48,159 nucleotides of DNA from CAYSPG01 sp964432885 (GCA_964432885.1 CAYSPG010000028.1:1-48159), one strand, 5' to 3'. Shown: positions 23,502-34,300, numbered from the stretch's first letter. The notes: a model not told the origin generated them from the sequence alone. Program-made: numbers and translations.

Positions 23502-24392
23502 ATGAAAAAAATTGGAATCATTTTTTTGCTTTTTATTTTTAATTTACCTCTTGTTTTTTCTCAAGACATAATTGTATCTACTCAGGGAGATACCATTCCC
23601 TGTAAAATATTTAAAAAGAAATACGGCTATTTGTACTACGGGCATTTGGTTAACAATAAACCCGTGCGCTCTACAATTGACTTAACATATGTTTCGTTTT
23701 ACCAAACCAATTATTATAACAACCGTGATGTTGTAAAACATTTTCCGGGCGATGATTGGGGCCGTGTTAGGCTTGCTGGTACTTTTAATTACAGTTACCG
23801 CCTTGCGTCTATTGATAAAAATGCATCTGAGTTTGACAAAAACTACTACAAAAAATTAAAATCAGGATATGGCTACTCGGTTGACTTTTCGTACATGTTT
23901 ACCAAATACATTGGTGTCGGGTTTTTATTTAACAGGCATAATTCGTACTACCGCATAGGGGATGTTGATTACTTTGATGTAAACGGCAATTATGTTTTGA
24001 CAAGCGACCTTAGCACACGAATTGCTATAACATACATAGGCCCTCAATTTTATTTTAGCACATTAATGGCCAAGGGTAAAATAAAATTTCATGGCACAGC
24101 ATCAGTAGGTCTTATGATGCACAAGGAAAACTGGAAAGCCCCTTATGATGTAAAAATTACAGGCGATACTATAGGTTATGCCCGCACATGGGGAATAGAT
24201 TTTAAAATTTCGCCATCCGCATCCATTGGAATAACTGCCTCTATGGTACTTGGAGCACTTGGTTCGGTTGAAATTGATGATGGACGAAACAAAGACATTA
24301 TTCGATTTGATGAAAACGAATACCAAAGCATTGCTCACATAAATATTGGTGCGGGCATTCGATTTTATTTTTCTAAACGTGCCGGGTTGTAG
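23502..24392 (+). CDS. Putative outer-membrane beta-barrel protein
   Basis: 296 residues. Signal peptide (IGIIFLLFIFNLPLVFSQ); a short N-terminal module (DIIVSTQGDTIPCKIFKKKYG) common in Bacteroidota envelope proteins; then strands with alternating hydrophobics (YGYSVDFSYMFTKYIGVGFLFNRH, RIAITYIGPQFYFSTL) ending in the aromatic-rich AHINIGAGIRFYF. No catalytic motif. It starts 9 nt after mrp and may be read through from it. Specific function unknown. Confidence 0.75.
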   Translation: MKKIGIIFLLFIFNLPLVFSQDIIVSTQGDTIPCKIFKKKYGYLYYGHLVNNKPVRSTIDLTYVSFYQTNYYNNRDVVKHFPGDDWGRVRLAGTFNYSYRLASIDKNASEFDKNYYKKLKSGYGYSVDFSYMFTKYIGVGFLFNRHNSYYRIGDVDYFDVNGNYVLTSDLSTRIAITYIGPQFYFSTLMAKGKIKFHGTASVGLMMHKENWKAPYDVKITGDTIGYARTWGIDFKISPSASIGITASMVLGALGSVEIDDGRNKDIIRFDENEYQSIAHINIGAGIRFYFSKRAGL

Positions 24393-24397
24393 CAATG

Positions 24398-24424
24398 AAA
24401 AAAGCGCTTTGCCAGCGCCTTTTA
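24398..24424. terminator. Hairpin terminator
   Basis: AAAAAAGCGC, TTTGCCA loop, GCGCCTTTT, a few nt after the barrel gene stop. One base is bulged on the right arm. Confidence 0.65.
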
Positions 24425-24480
24425 TTTAAAAAATTTTATCCCTTAAAATCAGTTTAATCTGTTACGATAAAAGACTACGG

Positions 24481-24684
24481 TTACTTTTTCTTTTCTTCTA
24501 CTTTATCGGCCAAATAGTTTCGTAACCCGCCTCCGGCAACCCGCTGCTCATAAATAAGCCAGTAAGCCGAGCCTATGGCAATTAGAATTATAAAAACCCA
24601 GTCAATCATCATACCTACGGGTTTTATGATGGCAAAAATCCATTCAAAAATTGACGCAATTGCGCTCCAGATTGCACTTAACAT
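24481..24684 (-). CDS. Small membrane protein, possibly DUF6341-like
   Basis: 67 residues with two hydrophobic segments (IWSAIASIFEWIFAII; WVFIILIAIGSAYWLIYEQ) and a charged tail LADKVEEKKK. It is divergent from the DUF6427-like gene 103 nt away. In Bacteroidota a short membrane protein of this type often neighbours DUF6427, which supports it being real. The family call rests on context and loose resemblance. Function unknown. Confidence 0.6.
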   Translation of the reverse strand: MLSAIWSAIASIFEWIFAIIKPVGMMIDWVFIILIAIGSAYWLIYEQRVAGGGLRNYLADKVEEKKK

Positions 24685-24787
24685 AGTTGTATAATTTGCG
24701 CCAAAAATAATAAAATATGTTTACCCCGTTTATTTAAAAAAGTTTGTGGTAATTTGGCATCGCTCAAAAAAAAATACCGGTTAAAAT

Positions 24788-25765
24788 ATGCTCATTCGTT
24801 TTTTTAAATCAACCCAACCGCTTGCCCTTTTTATTTTACCGGTGTTTGCCTTGGTTTGGGTTGCTTTCTCTTTGTTTCACAAAGGCAATCCTTTGTTTGT
24901 GTTGCCTTATGGATTAATCTCTGCTTTGTTTCCTGGCTACAGTATAACATGTTCAGTTTGGCTTGCCACATTAATAGTTTCATTGCTGGTTTCTGTTCAG
25001 GCAATTTATTTTAACAAGCTCATCAGTAAATTTGATGTTTTATACAAAGCCTCTAATCTGCCGGCTCTTGTTTATGTTACACTGGCATGCTTGTTTCCTG
25101 AATTTGTAATCTTAAGTCCGTTTTTACTTATCAATCTTGTTTTACTGTGGTTATTGCATAAAACGCTTATGCTGTACAAAAGCGATACTTCGTTGGGTAG
25201 TTGCTTCGACATTTGTTTTTTAATTTCTCTGGTTTGCATGTTATATTTTCCATCCATTATTCTTCTTGGTTTTTTTCTTATTTCACTTTCAATTTTACAG
25301 CCATTTTCATGGCGCGATTATGCGGTTTCATTAATTGGTTTTGTTACCCCATGGTTTTTAGTAATTACAGGCCTTTTTCTTTCCGATAAACAAACGCTTT
25401 TAACTTCATTGTTAAATGTTGAAAATGTTAAACCCGTTTTAATAGTTCAATCGTTAACACAAAAAAGCTGGGTAGCTTTAGGGGTAATTGCACTGCTTTT
25501 AATTATCTCATTATACAGGCTCCGATCAAACTATTATAAAAATGTAATTAAAACCCGAAACTATCAACTTACCTTTTTGCTGCTTTTAATAGCCGGAGTT
25601 ATAATGATTCTGGTGCCGGTTAACCACAGCCTAAGCCGTTTCGCACTTCTTGTAATTCCGCTTTCCGTATTTATATCCTATTATTTTTTGACAATAAAAA
25701 AAAACTGGCTTGCCGAAACTGTTTTTGTTTTGCTGTTAATGGTTTTACTCTATAATTATTTTTAG
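24788..25765 (+). CDS. Polytopic membrane protein, DUF6427-like
   Basis: 325 residues, almost entirely hydrophobic, with about 8-10 predicted membrane helices. It starts MLIRFFKSTQPLALFILPVF and has the WRDYAVSLIGFVTPWFL stretch typical of DUF6427 proteins. No catalytic motif is visible. It lies 2 nt before the T9SS gene at 25768, so the two may be co-transcribed. The biological role is unknown. Confidence 0.78.
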   Translation: MLIRFFKSTQPLALFILPVFALVWVAFSLFHKGNPLFVLPYGLISALFPGYSITCSVWLATLIVSLLVSVQAIYFNKLISKFDVLYKASNLPALVYVTLACLFPEFVILSPFLLINLVLLWLLHKTLMLYKSDTSLGSCFDICFLISLVCMLYFPSIILLGFFLISLSILQPFSWRDYAVSLIGFVTPWFLVITGLFLSDKQTLLTSLLNVENVKPVLIVQSLTQKSWVALGVIALLLIISLYRLRSNYYKNVIKTRNYQLTFLLLLIAGVIMILVPVNHSLSRFALLVIPLSVFISYYFLTIKKNWLAETVFVLLLMVLLYNYF

Positions 25766-25767
25766 TT

Positions 25768-27414
25768 ATGTCACGTATGATAAAAATTTTATTTTTTGTT
25801 GTATATCTTTCATCGTTGTTTTCGCTTGCCTGTGCCCAATCAGGTTTCGAAAAGGTATTGGGGGGTACGGCAGATGACCTGGCTTCGGCATTTTGCCATA
25901 CTGCTGATAGTGGTTATTTATTGGGTGGCGCTACCCTTAGCTTTGGAAATTACGTGCAGGGGATCCTGTGGAAGTTACAAGCATCAGGAAATACGCAATG
26001 GGCAAATGTGTATGGCAATAATCAGTTCGACAGGGTGTGCTCGGTAATGCAAACATACGATGGCAACTATATTGCTACCGGAACTGCCGTTGATACACCA
26101 AATATTAACACTGATGCATGGCTCTTTAAAACAGATGCCACAGGAAATGTATTATGGAGCAAATTATATGGCAATGCCGGTAACGATTACGTATCATCAC
26201 TCAAAGGTATTGTTCAAACAACCGATTCGGGATTTGCATTTGTGGGAGGTACCGATTATGCAGGTGGAACTTCTAATGTTGATTTTTTTGTGGTTAGAAC
26301 AAATGCCCTTGGCGATACGCTATGGACAAAAGTTTTTAGAGCAGTGTATAATGATCAGGCGTCCTCAATCATACAAACTTCTGATGGCGGCTTTTTAGTT
26401 TGCGGCAGATCAAACAGCAACCCCAGTTTAGTAATGGATGTATTTCTTATTAAGCTTAATGCCGCAGGAAGTGTGCAATGGGCTAAGCGCTATGGCGATG
26501 CTGTGTGGGACGAAAGCACCTCTTTAATTCAAACAGCCGATTTGGGCTTTGCCGTTTGCGGTTCAACTACCAGTTTTGGTCCAGGCGATTATAACGGACT
26601 AATTTTTAAAACCGACAGCATTGGCAACTTACAATGGACTACCGTGGCAGGTAATGCAGCCGGTGCCGATGCCCTTTACGGACTGGTGGAAACTGATGAC
26701 GGAAGTATTGTAAGTGCCGGTTTTGCCGAAGGATATTCGGTACACCGTTATTCAAATTCATCTTTAATGGGAAACGATAGTGCTGATGTTTGGATGATTA
26801 AACTTACAGCATCGGGCGACACAGTGTGGAATTACCTTTACGGTGGTTACAGGCTTGATGAAGGATACTCACTCCAAAAACATCCTGATGGTGGTTTTTT
26901 AACTGCCGCTTACACGCAAAGTTTTACGTCCGATAACTCGTGGCAAGTTTACATTATCAAAACCGATTCCTTAGGTATTGCATGTACAGGAATTCCTGTT
27001 TTTCCTGATGTTTTGCATCCTCCTTTAACAGTAGATACCTTATCTTTTATTCAGCTTAATGATATTACTGTAAAAAATTATCCTGTTCTGGGCAATGCTG
27101 TATCACCAGCAGATAGCTTATTTTGCTTTTCTTTTACCTCCCTACAGCAACCCACCAGTGCCAATGATGCCGAAATTCTTCCAAATCCTTTTGTTAACTC
27201 ATTTCATATACATAGCAGCGATAACAACCTAATAAGCAAGGCCACAATTTTTAATTCAATGGGTAAAGATGTAACTGAATTGTTTGTACAACTCCATCAA
27301 CCGGGTGACAACATAACTTTTATCGCAAAAAGCAGCCTGTCTCGGGGTATTTATTTTTTAAATATCGTGTCAAACAAAAAAATTATCAAAACATATAAAC
27401 TTATTCATCTCTGA
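25768..27414 (+). CDS. Secreted propeller-repeat protein with T9SS sorting domain
   Basis: 548 residues. Signal peptide (ILFFVVYLSSLFSLACAQ), then about six ~60-residue repeats built on QTSDGGFLVCG and W-x-K-x-YG (ILWKLQASGNTQWANVYG, GDTLWTKVF, GSVQWAKRYGD), suggesting a beta-propeller. The T9SS type A domain begins at ~470 (ILPNPFVNSFHIH) and ends SRGIYFLNIVSNKKIIKTYKL. The same architecture occurs in 43366-44826 and 45010-46464. Predicted extracellular; partner unknown. Confidence 0.83.
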   Translation: MSRMIKILFFVVYLSSLFSLACAQSGFEKVLGGTADDLASAFCHTADSGYLLGGATLSFGNYVQGILWKLQASGNTQWANVYGNNQFDRVCSVMQTYDGNYIATGTAVDTPNINTDAWLFKTDATGNVLWSKLYGNAGNDYVSSLKGIVQTTDSGFAFVGGTDYAGGTSNVDFFVVRTNALGDTLWTKVFRAVYNDQASSIIQTSDGGFLVCGRSNSNPSLVMDVFLIKLNAAGSVQWAKRYGDAVWDESTSLIQTADLGFAVCGSTTSFGPGDYNGLIFKTDSIGNLQWTTVAGNAAGADALYGLVETDDGSIVSAGFAEGYSVHRYSNSSLMGNDSADVWMIKLTASGDTVWNYLYGGYRLDEGYSLQKHPDGGFLTAAYTQSFTSDNSWQVYIIKTDSLGIACTGIPVFPDVLHPPLTVDTLSFIQLNDITVKNYPVLGNAVSPADSLFCFSFTSLQQPTSANDAEILPNPFVNSFHIHSSDNNLISKATIFNSMGKDVTELFVQLHQPGDNITFIAKSSLSRGIYFLNIVSNKKIIKTYKLIHL

Positions 27415-27459
27415 ATAATGCCTGTTTATAAATTTGTCCATTAATAAATTTAAATAAAA

Positions 27460-28152
27460 ATGAAATTTGGAGTAGTTGTTTTTCCCGGATCAAATTGTGA
27501 TGACGACATGATGTATGTGCTGCAAAACATCATGAACCAAAAAACAGAAAAGTTATGGCACAAAAGCCACAGCCTTAACAGCTGCGACTTTATAGTATTG
27601 CCGGGCGGTTTTTCATATGGCGACTATTTGCGCTCAGGTGCCATTGCACGTTTTTCCCCAATTATGAATGAGGTTATGGAATTTGCCGATAAGGGTGGTT
27701 ATGTTTTTGGTGTATGCAACGGGTTTCAAATTTTATGCGAATCACAACTATTGCCAGGTGCATTGCTGCACAACATAAGCCACAAGTTTATTTGCAAAAA
27801 CGTTTTTATCCGTGCCGAAAATGACGACACCATACTTACCTCTGCTTTGAAAATTGCAAGCCCTTTAAAAATTCCTATTGCCCATGGAGAAGGCCGCTAC
27901 TTTGCCGATACCGAAACACTTACATCACTTAACCAAAACAACCAAATTCTTTTTCGCTATTGCGATGCTACCGGAACCGTTACCAATGATTCCAATCCCA
28001 ACGGTGCTTTAGATAATATTGCCGGCATCTGCAATGCCAAACGCAATATATTTGGCATGATGCCTCACCCCGAGCGCGCTGCCGACAAATTTTTAAACAA
28101 TACCGATGGACTTGCGATTTTTAAATCCATCGTAAATTTTGTTGAAGCATAA
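27460..28152 (+). CDS. purQ: Phosphoribosylformylglycinamidine synthase subunit PurQ
   Basis: 230 residues, the glutaminase subunit of FGAM synthase (fourth step of IMP synthesis). Class I amidotransferase motifs are present: FPGSNCDDD, LPGGFSYGDYLRSG, nucleophile C86 in GVCNGFQ, and MMPHPER with H203 and E205. It releases ammonia from glutamine for PurL; purL and purS are not in the window. It begins 45 nt after a T9SS gene. Confidence 0.96.
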   Translation: MKFGVVVFPGSNCDDDMMYVLQNIMNQKTEKLWHKSHSLNSCDFIVLPGGFSYGDYLRSGAIARFSPIMNEVMEFADKGGYVFGVCNGFQILCESQLLPGALLHNISHKFICKNVFIRAENDDTILTSALKIASPLKIPIAHGEGRYFADTETLTSLNQNNQILFRYCDATGTVTNDSNPNGALDNIAGICNAKRNIFGMMPHPERAADKFLNNTDGLAIFKSIVNFVEA

Positions 28153-28237
28153 AATTATTTTACTAATAGAATTTTAGGGTATTTAAAGACAAACAGGCTT
28201 AGTCTTGATTAGAAGCTCAACCGGTTTAATACACCGA

Positions 28238-29278
28238 CTAATTATTTATAATAACTTTTCTGCAAAGCACCCCGTTCTTAGTTATACACCTGATAAAATA
28301 TACACCAGGCGTAAAACCCGCTGTTTTAACCTTCGAACTTCCTGCATATAGTTTTTTATAAACCGATTCTACCTCCCGCCCATCATAGGATTCAATAATA
28401 AACTGAGCATCCGTATTTTTTGAAACACGTATTTCAATATTTATTTCGTTGCTTGCGGGATTTGGGTAAACCGAAAATAACTCAATCGGGTTATTCTCTG
28501 CAAGCCCGCCACAGATGTTCCAGTAGTTACATGAATCGTAATAGGCAAAACAAAAATTATTGTATGCAAAATTTCTGGCGCACGAATCAAAATACACTTT
28601 CTGGTTATGCTCAAAGCAAACCACAATATCAAATGCATTGTATTGAAACCCCTGGCATATTCCAGTAAACCAACCCCAACTCATCGAGTTTGACGAGTGT
28701 GTATAAACAACATGGCTTAAATTACCCACACCCATAACCCACTCAAGCGTTTGGCTAAACGGGCACGTTTTACAGTTAAGATAATAAACAGGTCTCAACC
28801 CTGCAGAAATGGTTTTGCTTCCTATACTATCCAGCGTATAATACCCGTCTTGGTAAAGTGTATTAAAGCCGGGTTGAAACAGCGTAAGCGAAATACTGTC
28901 GCCCATCTGCATCGAAAAATCATACAGCAACTGCTCAGGGGTAAAATTGTTTTCCATAAAATAAATCCTGCGTGCAGCTGTGTCTTCGCGCATATAACCA
29001 TATGTACAGGCATTTTGCAAATTATAATCGTGGTTAGCAAGTATTTTGTAAGTGGCCCCGTTAATAACCGTGTCGCCAGTAGTAAAAATGGTATATGAAA
29101 TAAAATTATTTGTCCATCCATAGGTGCATGGAACAATTATCGACTCAGGGCCAACAGGAATATAATTGGCCAGCAAATACCAGTTATTAGAAACCGAATC
29201 AAGCATTGGATAATATGCCTGTGCTTTGCATTTTAAAGAAAAACTAAAAAGGATAGCTATTAAGTAAAGTTTTTTCAT
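28238..29278 (-). CDS. Secreted protein with T9SS sorting domain
   Basis: 346 residues. Signal peptide MKKLYLIAILFSFSLKCKAQ. The middle is aromatic- and Cys-rich (NAFDIVVCFEHNQKVYFDSC, FAYYDSCNYWNICGG). The T9SS type A domain starts at ~265 (LFSVYPNPASNEINIEI) and ends PGVYFIRCITKNGVLCRKV. I do not recognise the central domain. It is monocistronic and divergent from the FkbM gene. TTAGAAGC (28209-28216), the motif of the cassette repeats, lies just past its stop and may be coincidental. Confidence 0.8.
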   Translation of the reverse strand: MKKLYLIAILFSFSLKCKAQAYYPMLDSVSNNWYLLANYIPVGPESIIVPCTYGWTNNFISYTIFTTGDTVINGATYKILANHDYNLQNACTYGYMREDTAARRIYFMENNFTPEQLLYDFSMQMGDSISLTLFQPGFNTLYQDGYYTLDSIGSKTISAGLRPVYYLNCKTCPFSQTLEWVMGVGNLSHVVYTHSSNSMSWGWFTGICQGFQYNAFDIVVCFEHNQKVYFDSCARNFAYNNFCFAYYDSCNYWNICGGLAENNPIELFSVYPNPASNEINIEIRVSKNTDAQFIIESYDGREVESVYKKLYAGSSKVKTAGFTPGVYFIRCITKNGVLCRKVIINN

Positions 29279-29387
29279 GTCTATGTAATTTTATGTAAAT
29301 ATAATAATGAATTGAATAAAATACTTTTCCGGATTCAATTTTATACTTTCGTTGGCTCATACACACCAAACCCAATACTTTATTTTT

Positions 29388-30245
29388 TTGAAAACTGAAA
29401 TTTTAAATTCGTTTCGCCAGGTAATAAAATTAAAACCGGTAGAAAATTTTTTAGTTACCCTTTCTAAAAACAAAAATTTGCTGGCGCGAAAAGTTATTGG
29501 CACCAACACATTGTTTGCACGCGGCAGTATGCGCACGTGCAACCGCCATGGAATTAATTATATACTTGACATAAGCGATTATATGGATCACGGCATTTAT
29601 TTTGGGTTTGATGATTTACCCGACTTTGACCGCAGAAAATTGTATAGCATTACCCAAAGCGATGATGTAATTTTTGATGTGGGGGCAAACATTGGTGATA
29701 CTGTTTTACACTTTGCAAAAATGCTAAACAATACCGGCAAGGTATATGGCTTTGAGCCTGTACCCGCTTTGTTTGAACGGCTAAAAAAAAATGTAGCTCT
29801 TAATAACTTTACCAATATTGTGATAAACAACATTGCATTGTCAGATAAAAAGGCTGATTTGTTTTTTAATTTACCAGCTGCGCAAAACAGTGGCGGCATA
29901 TTTTTGTCTAACACAGCCACCGACAATACTAAAAAAGTATTGGCTGTAAGCATGGACGATTTTTGTTTTGAAAATAAAATTGAAAAGCTGAATGTGATTA
30001 AAATTGATGTAGAGGGTTTTGAATTAAAAGTGTTGCAAGGTGCAACCGAAACGCTAAAAAAGTTTAAACCAAAAATGTTTATCGAAGTAAACGATTTTCA
30101 TTTACACCGTGCGGGCGGATCGGCAAAGGAGCTTGTTCAGTTGCTTCAAAGTTTTAACTACACCATAACCGAAGCCGAAACAAACGAAACAATAAATCCC
30201 GATTTTGATTTTGCGGGTAAACATTTTGATATTGTTTGCGCTTGA
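29388..30245 (+). CDS. FkbM family methyltransferase
   Basis: 285 residues from the TTG at 29388. No ATG exists before the conserved region; a TTG at 29352 is possible but touches the putative -7 box TACTTTCG (29344-29351). SAM-binding motif I is VIFDVGANIGDTVLHFA, then VYGFEPVPALFERL and KIDVEGFELKVLQGA, diagnostic of FkbM methyltransferases, which O-methylate sugars and secondary metabolites. It is a lone gene with no glycan cluster in view, so the substrate is unknown. Confidence 0.85.
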   Translation: MKTEILNSFRQVIKLKPVENFLVTLSKNKNLLARKVIGTNTLFARGSMRTCNRHGINYILDISDYMDHGIYFGFDDLPDFDRRKLYSITQSDDVIFDVGANIGDTVLHFAKMLNNTGKVYGFEPVPALFERLKKNVALNNFTNIVINNIALSDKKADLFFNLPAAQNSGGIFLSNTATDNTKKVLAVSMDDFCFENKIEKLNVIKIDVEGFELKVLQGATETLKKFKPKMFIEVNDFHLHRAGGSAKELVQLLQSFNYTITEAETNETINPDFDFAGKHFDIVCA

Positions 30246-30272
30246 TGAATTAACGCGCAAGAGTATTGAATG

Positions 30273-30333
30273 AACACATTACCAATAGCCACAGATTCTC
30301 AATCTGTGAATCTGTGGCTATTGGTAATGTGTT
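30273..30333. repeat. Perfect 26-bp inverted repeat with 9-nt loop
   Basis: 30273-30298 is the exact reverse complement of 30308-30333 (core CCAATAGCCACAGATTC). It lies between the convergent FkbM and murB genes. There is no T tract on either side, and the stem is much longer than the other terminators here. It could still act as a two-way terminator, or be the remnant of a small mobile repeat. Confidence 0.7.
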
Positions 30334-30379
30334 TGCAAAATTATACTGCACGAATGCGGACAAGTGGGAACAGGGTTTA

Positions 30380-31399
30380 TTAAATCAAATTTACTTCGGG
30401 GTAAATATCCACACCAAATTTTTGCTTTACCGATTTTTGGATTTCGAGGGCAAGGGTATATATCTCCTGGCCTGATGCATTGCCATAGTTTACCAGCACC
30501 AGCGCCTGATCTTTATGTGAGCCTGTGTTGCCAATTTTTTTTCCCTTCCAGCCGCATTGTTCTATCAACCATCCAGCCGCAAGTTTTATTTTGTTTTGCG
30601 GTGCCGGATAATTTGAAATTGATGGATACTGTTTTTGCAATTCGTTAAACTCTTCTTGCGAAACAGTTGGGTTTTTAAAAAAACTACCGGCATTGCCAAG
30701 CACTGCCGGGCTAGGTAATTTGCTTTGGCGTATGGCAATTACAGCATCGCTTATGGCTTTTACCGAAAGTTGGTTAATATTATTTTTTTTTAGTTCCTGC
30801 TCAATAGCTCCATACGAAGTGTTGAACACCGGATTTTTTTTGAGACAAAGTGTTACAGATGTAATTACAAATTTGTTTTTGTATTTGTTTTTAAAAACGC
30901 TTTCACGGTAACCAAACTCACACTCCTCTTTGCTGAATGTTTTTTTCTGGTATGAGTAAATGTCAATTGTTTCTAACTCAAAAAATACATCTTTTAGCTC
31001 TACACCATAAGCCCCAATATTTTGCATTGGGCCTGCGCCAACACAGCCAGGTATAAGCGAAAGGTTTTCGATTCCGCCAAGGTTTTTAGCAATGCTCCAC
31101 AAAACAAGGTTGTGCCATACTTCGCCTGCACCGGATTTTACAAAAACATTTTCGTTGTCTTCTTTTACAATCTCAATACCTTTAATGCAATTGTGAATTA
31201 CAAGACCCTCAAAATTTTTGGTAAAGAGCAGGTTGCTCCCTCCGCCAATAATTAATTTTTGGCACGAGGCAAAATCCTTATTGCTTAGCAATGCGATTAA
31301 ATCATCATCAGAAAAAACTTCGGCAAAAAATTTTGCATGGCAGCTAATGCCAAAGGTGTTGTACTTTTTTAAATCAACATTATTAGAAACCTCAGGCAT
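30380..31399 (-). CDS. murB: UDP-N-acetylenolpyruvoylglucosamine reductase
   Basis: 339 residues, type I MurB. FAD-binding IIGGGSNLLF and LIPGCVGAGPMQNIGAYGVE are followed by YRESVFK, the catalytic SFFKNP (Ser for protonation) and the final Glu in YPEVNLI. It reduces UDP-GlcNAc-enolpyruvate to UDP-MurNAc in peptidoglycan synthesis, using NADPH. The ATG is directly adjacent to the stop of the SprB-repeat gene upstream (31400). Confidence 0.95.
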   Translation of the reverse strand: MPEVSNNVDLKKYNTFGISCHAKFFAEVFSDDDLIALLSNKDFASCQKLIIGGGSNLLFTKNFEGLVIHNCIKGIEIVKEDNENVFVKSGAGEVWHNLVLWSIAKNLGGIENLSLIPGCVGAGPMQNIGAYGVELKDVFFELETIDIYSYQKKTFSKEECEFGYRESVFKNKYKNKFVITSVTLCLKKNPVFNTSYGAIEQELKKNNINQLSVKAISDAVIAIRQSKLPSPAVLGNAGSFFKNPTVSQEEFNELQKQYPSISNYPAPQNKIKLAAGWLIEQCGWKGKKIGNTGSHKDQALVLVNYGNASGQEIYTLALEIQKSVKQKFGVDIYPEVNLI

Positions 31400-34300
31400 T
31401 TATCGTATTATAAATTTACCTACGCCTTTAATTTCGTTATCAGAAAAAACTTTTATAAAATAAATGCCCGGCACTAAATTGTTGTTGTAAATGTGATACA
31501 GCATTTTATCATCACCCTTTTTTATCTTCTCAACTGGTATATTTATCTGTCTTGCTGAAACATCAAAAAATAAAAACTCAAAGTTTTCATTCTCGAATCC
31601 GGTTATTTGAACTGTAGCATATGTAGAAACCGGATTGGGATAAATTAGCATTTGCAGTTGCGAATTATCAAAAGTTTGCAGGGCATTGGGCTCGGTAATG
31701 GTAACCGAATCGCATTGAAGGCAGTTGTTTGTATCAAGCACACAAAAAACATAAACGCCTGCAACAAGATTGGTGGCAATGGTGTCGGTAATTGAAAGAG
31801 CAGGCCACAGCGGATCGTAAGGAGGGGTGCCACCAATAACAGTAGCATAAGCCGAACCATCATTACAACCCTGACACGATGCATTGGTAATGGTAAATGT
31901 AATTTGGATAGAATCGGGATTGGTTAATGTATAGGATGCTGTAGTTGTGCAGAAGTTTGCATCGGTAACAGTAACAGTGTATGTGCCTGCACACACATTT
32001 CCAATAAAGTTTCCTATAAATCCGTTGCTCCAGTTATATGTATAACCCGGAGTACCGCCAAAAGGATTCAGGGTTACAAAACCATCGCACACATTGTAAC
32101 AAGAAATACCAAGTGATGACGGATTAAGAAACATAGGAGATGGTTCAAGAATTAAAACCGAATCGGTTTTTGTGCATCCAAGTGAATCGGTAATGGTGTA
32201 TGATGTGTAACCAAAACAAAGGTTGATAACTGAATCGGTAATCTGAGGAGGCACCGTGTTCCAAACGTAGGTTAATGGTGCAGTGCCGCCAGTTGCATCA
32301 ATATCGCCCCGGCCATCACAGTTGCCATTGCATTTGGCATCAAGTTTTGATGTGGTGTAAATAATGTCAGGAGGATTTTGCAGAAGGATGGAATCGTTTG
32401 CAACACATCCTGCCGAATCGGTAATTGAAATAGAATACGTGCCTGCACACAAATTAGAAAGTTGCAATGAAGTAGTATCACCCGTTGACCAGATAAAATT
32501 AAATGGCGGAGTGCCCGAAGGATTTATTGCAACCGAACCATTGCACTGACCAAAACAAACCGGCAATACCGAAGTTGAATTAAGGAATACAGGCTGATTG
32601 GTTATTTGTATCGAGTCAAACGAAGTGCATCCAAGCGAATCGGTAATTGTAATACTGTAATATCCCGGACACAAACTGTCAATAGAAGCAACAGTATCGG
32701 TAGTTGACCACAAGTACGTGAGAGATGAAAATCCATTAAGTGTGGCTGAAGCAGAACCGGTACACGTACCATTGCAAGCTGAATAACCTGAAGAAAACAC
32801 AATAGGAAGTGGAGCATTGATGCCAATAGATACTGTATCAGTAGCAGTGCAACCAATACTATCGGTAACGGTTACAAAATAATTTGTTGCGCAAAGTGAA
32901 GATGCATTTATGGTAGTATCACCATTAGACCAGTTATATGTAAACGGGGAATACCCTGTAGAAAAAACGGTTGCGCTACCGTTACAAGCTACTGCACATG
33001 ATGCATTTTGGGGAGCAAAAGAAAGTACATTGGGTACAGGCTCAGCAAGTGTTATAGAATCCGTAAGTGTGCAACCAAGTGAGTCGGTAATGGTAGCGGT
33101 AAAAGTTCCGGCACAAAGGTTTACGGCTGTTTGTGTTGTTTGAACAGGGATTGTATTCCATGAAACAATGTAAGGTGCCGGGCCGGTGGAAATAACCACT
33201 GCCGTACCGTTACAAGATCCAAAACAAGTAGGAATGGATGTGGTAAAATTAATTACGGGTGGTGCAGGGTCGGTAAGTTGTACCGAGTTGGTGGCAGCGC
33301 AGCCAAGTGAATCGGTAACAATTACAGTATAAATTCCTGAGCACAGGCCTGTAGCTGTATCTGTAGTTTGAATTGGAGCAGTGCTCCACAAATAGGTAAA
33401 AGGCGCTATACCTGTTGAAACTACCGAAGCAACACCATTGCATGTAAGCGGACATAATGGATTGGAAACAGAAAACGTAAGGGCATTAGGTGCAGGATAA
33501 GTAATTGTAACCGAGTCGGCAATAAAACATCCTGCCGAGTCAGTAATTTGAACCGTATAGGTTCCTTCACATAAGTCAACGGCTGTTGCAAGTGTTTGTT
33601 GAGGTACAGAATTCCATAAATAAGATACGGAACCTTGTGCATTGGATACATTGGCTGTTGCTGTACCATTGCATTGCTGATAGCACAAAGGGGTTGCTGA
33701 AGTAAATGAAAGAGTAAGTGCTGCGGGGTCGGTAACCGTAAGGCTATCAGTTATGCTGCATCCATAAACATCTGTAATGGTTACAGAATAGGTGCCCTGG
33801 CACAAGCCTGCTGCAACAGAATCGGTTTGTACAGGCAAGGTATTCCATAAAAAAGTAAAAGGGGCATTGCCAGTTGCATTAATAGTAGCCGATCCGTTGC
33901 ATGAATTAAAGCACGAAGGATTGGTAAATGATTTTGTAATTGCAGTGGCGCAGTTGGTTGAATATTTTGCAATTCGATTTACGGTAAGTGTGTCGGCAAT
34001 GGTAAATGCACCTCCAACATATAAATCTTTTTTTACTGCACACATTGCATTGGCCTGATTATTTACTCCGGCACCCATTGCAAACCAATCAGCGCCATCG
34101 TATCCGGCAATATTTTGCACAGCCGTTGAGCCGGCTGCACTAAAACTTCCTCCAACAAAAATTTTTCCATATAAAATCTCAACCGTTTTAACTTTTTGCG
34201 AGCCACCGGTAACTCCGTTTCCAATGGCTGCCCAGGTTGTTCCGTTCCATTTTGCAACGCTGTTTGCTGGCACAGCCCCAGCGGTAGTATATGTGCCACC

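Noticed and set aside
28209..28216. A further cassette-type repeat, from an exact TTAGAAGC
   Set aside because: No GCTAAC/GTTAGC palindrome surrounds it, and an 8-mer is expected by chance about once or twice in a window of this size.
30266..30475. Open frame through the 26-bp inverted repeat
   Set aside because: It owes its length to the repeat and to the antisense of murB, and has no independent coding signal.
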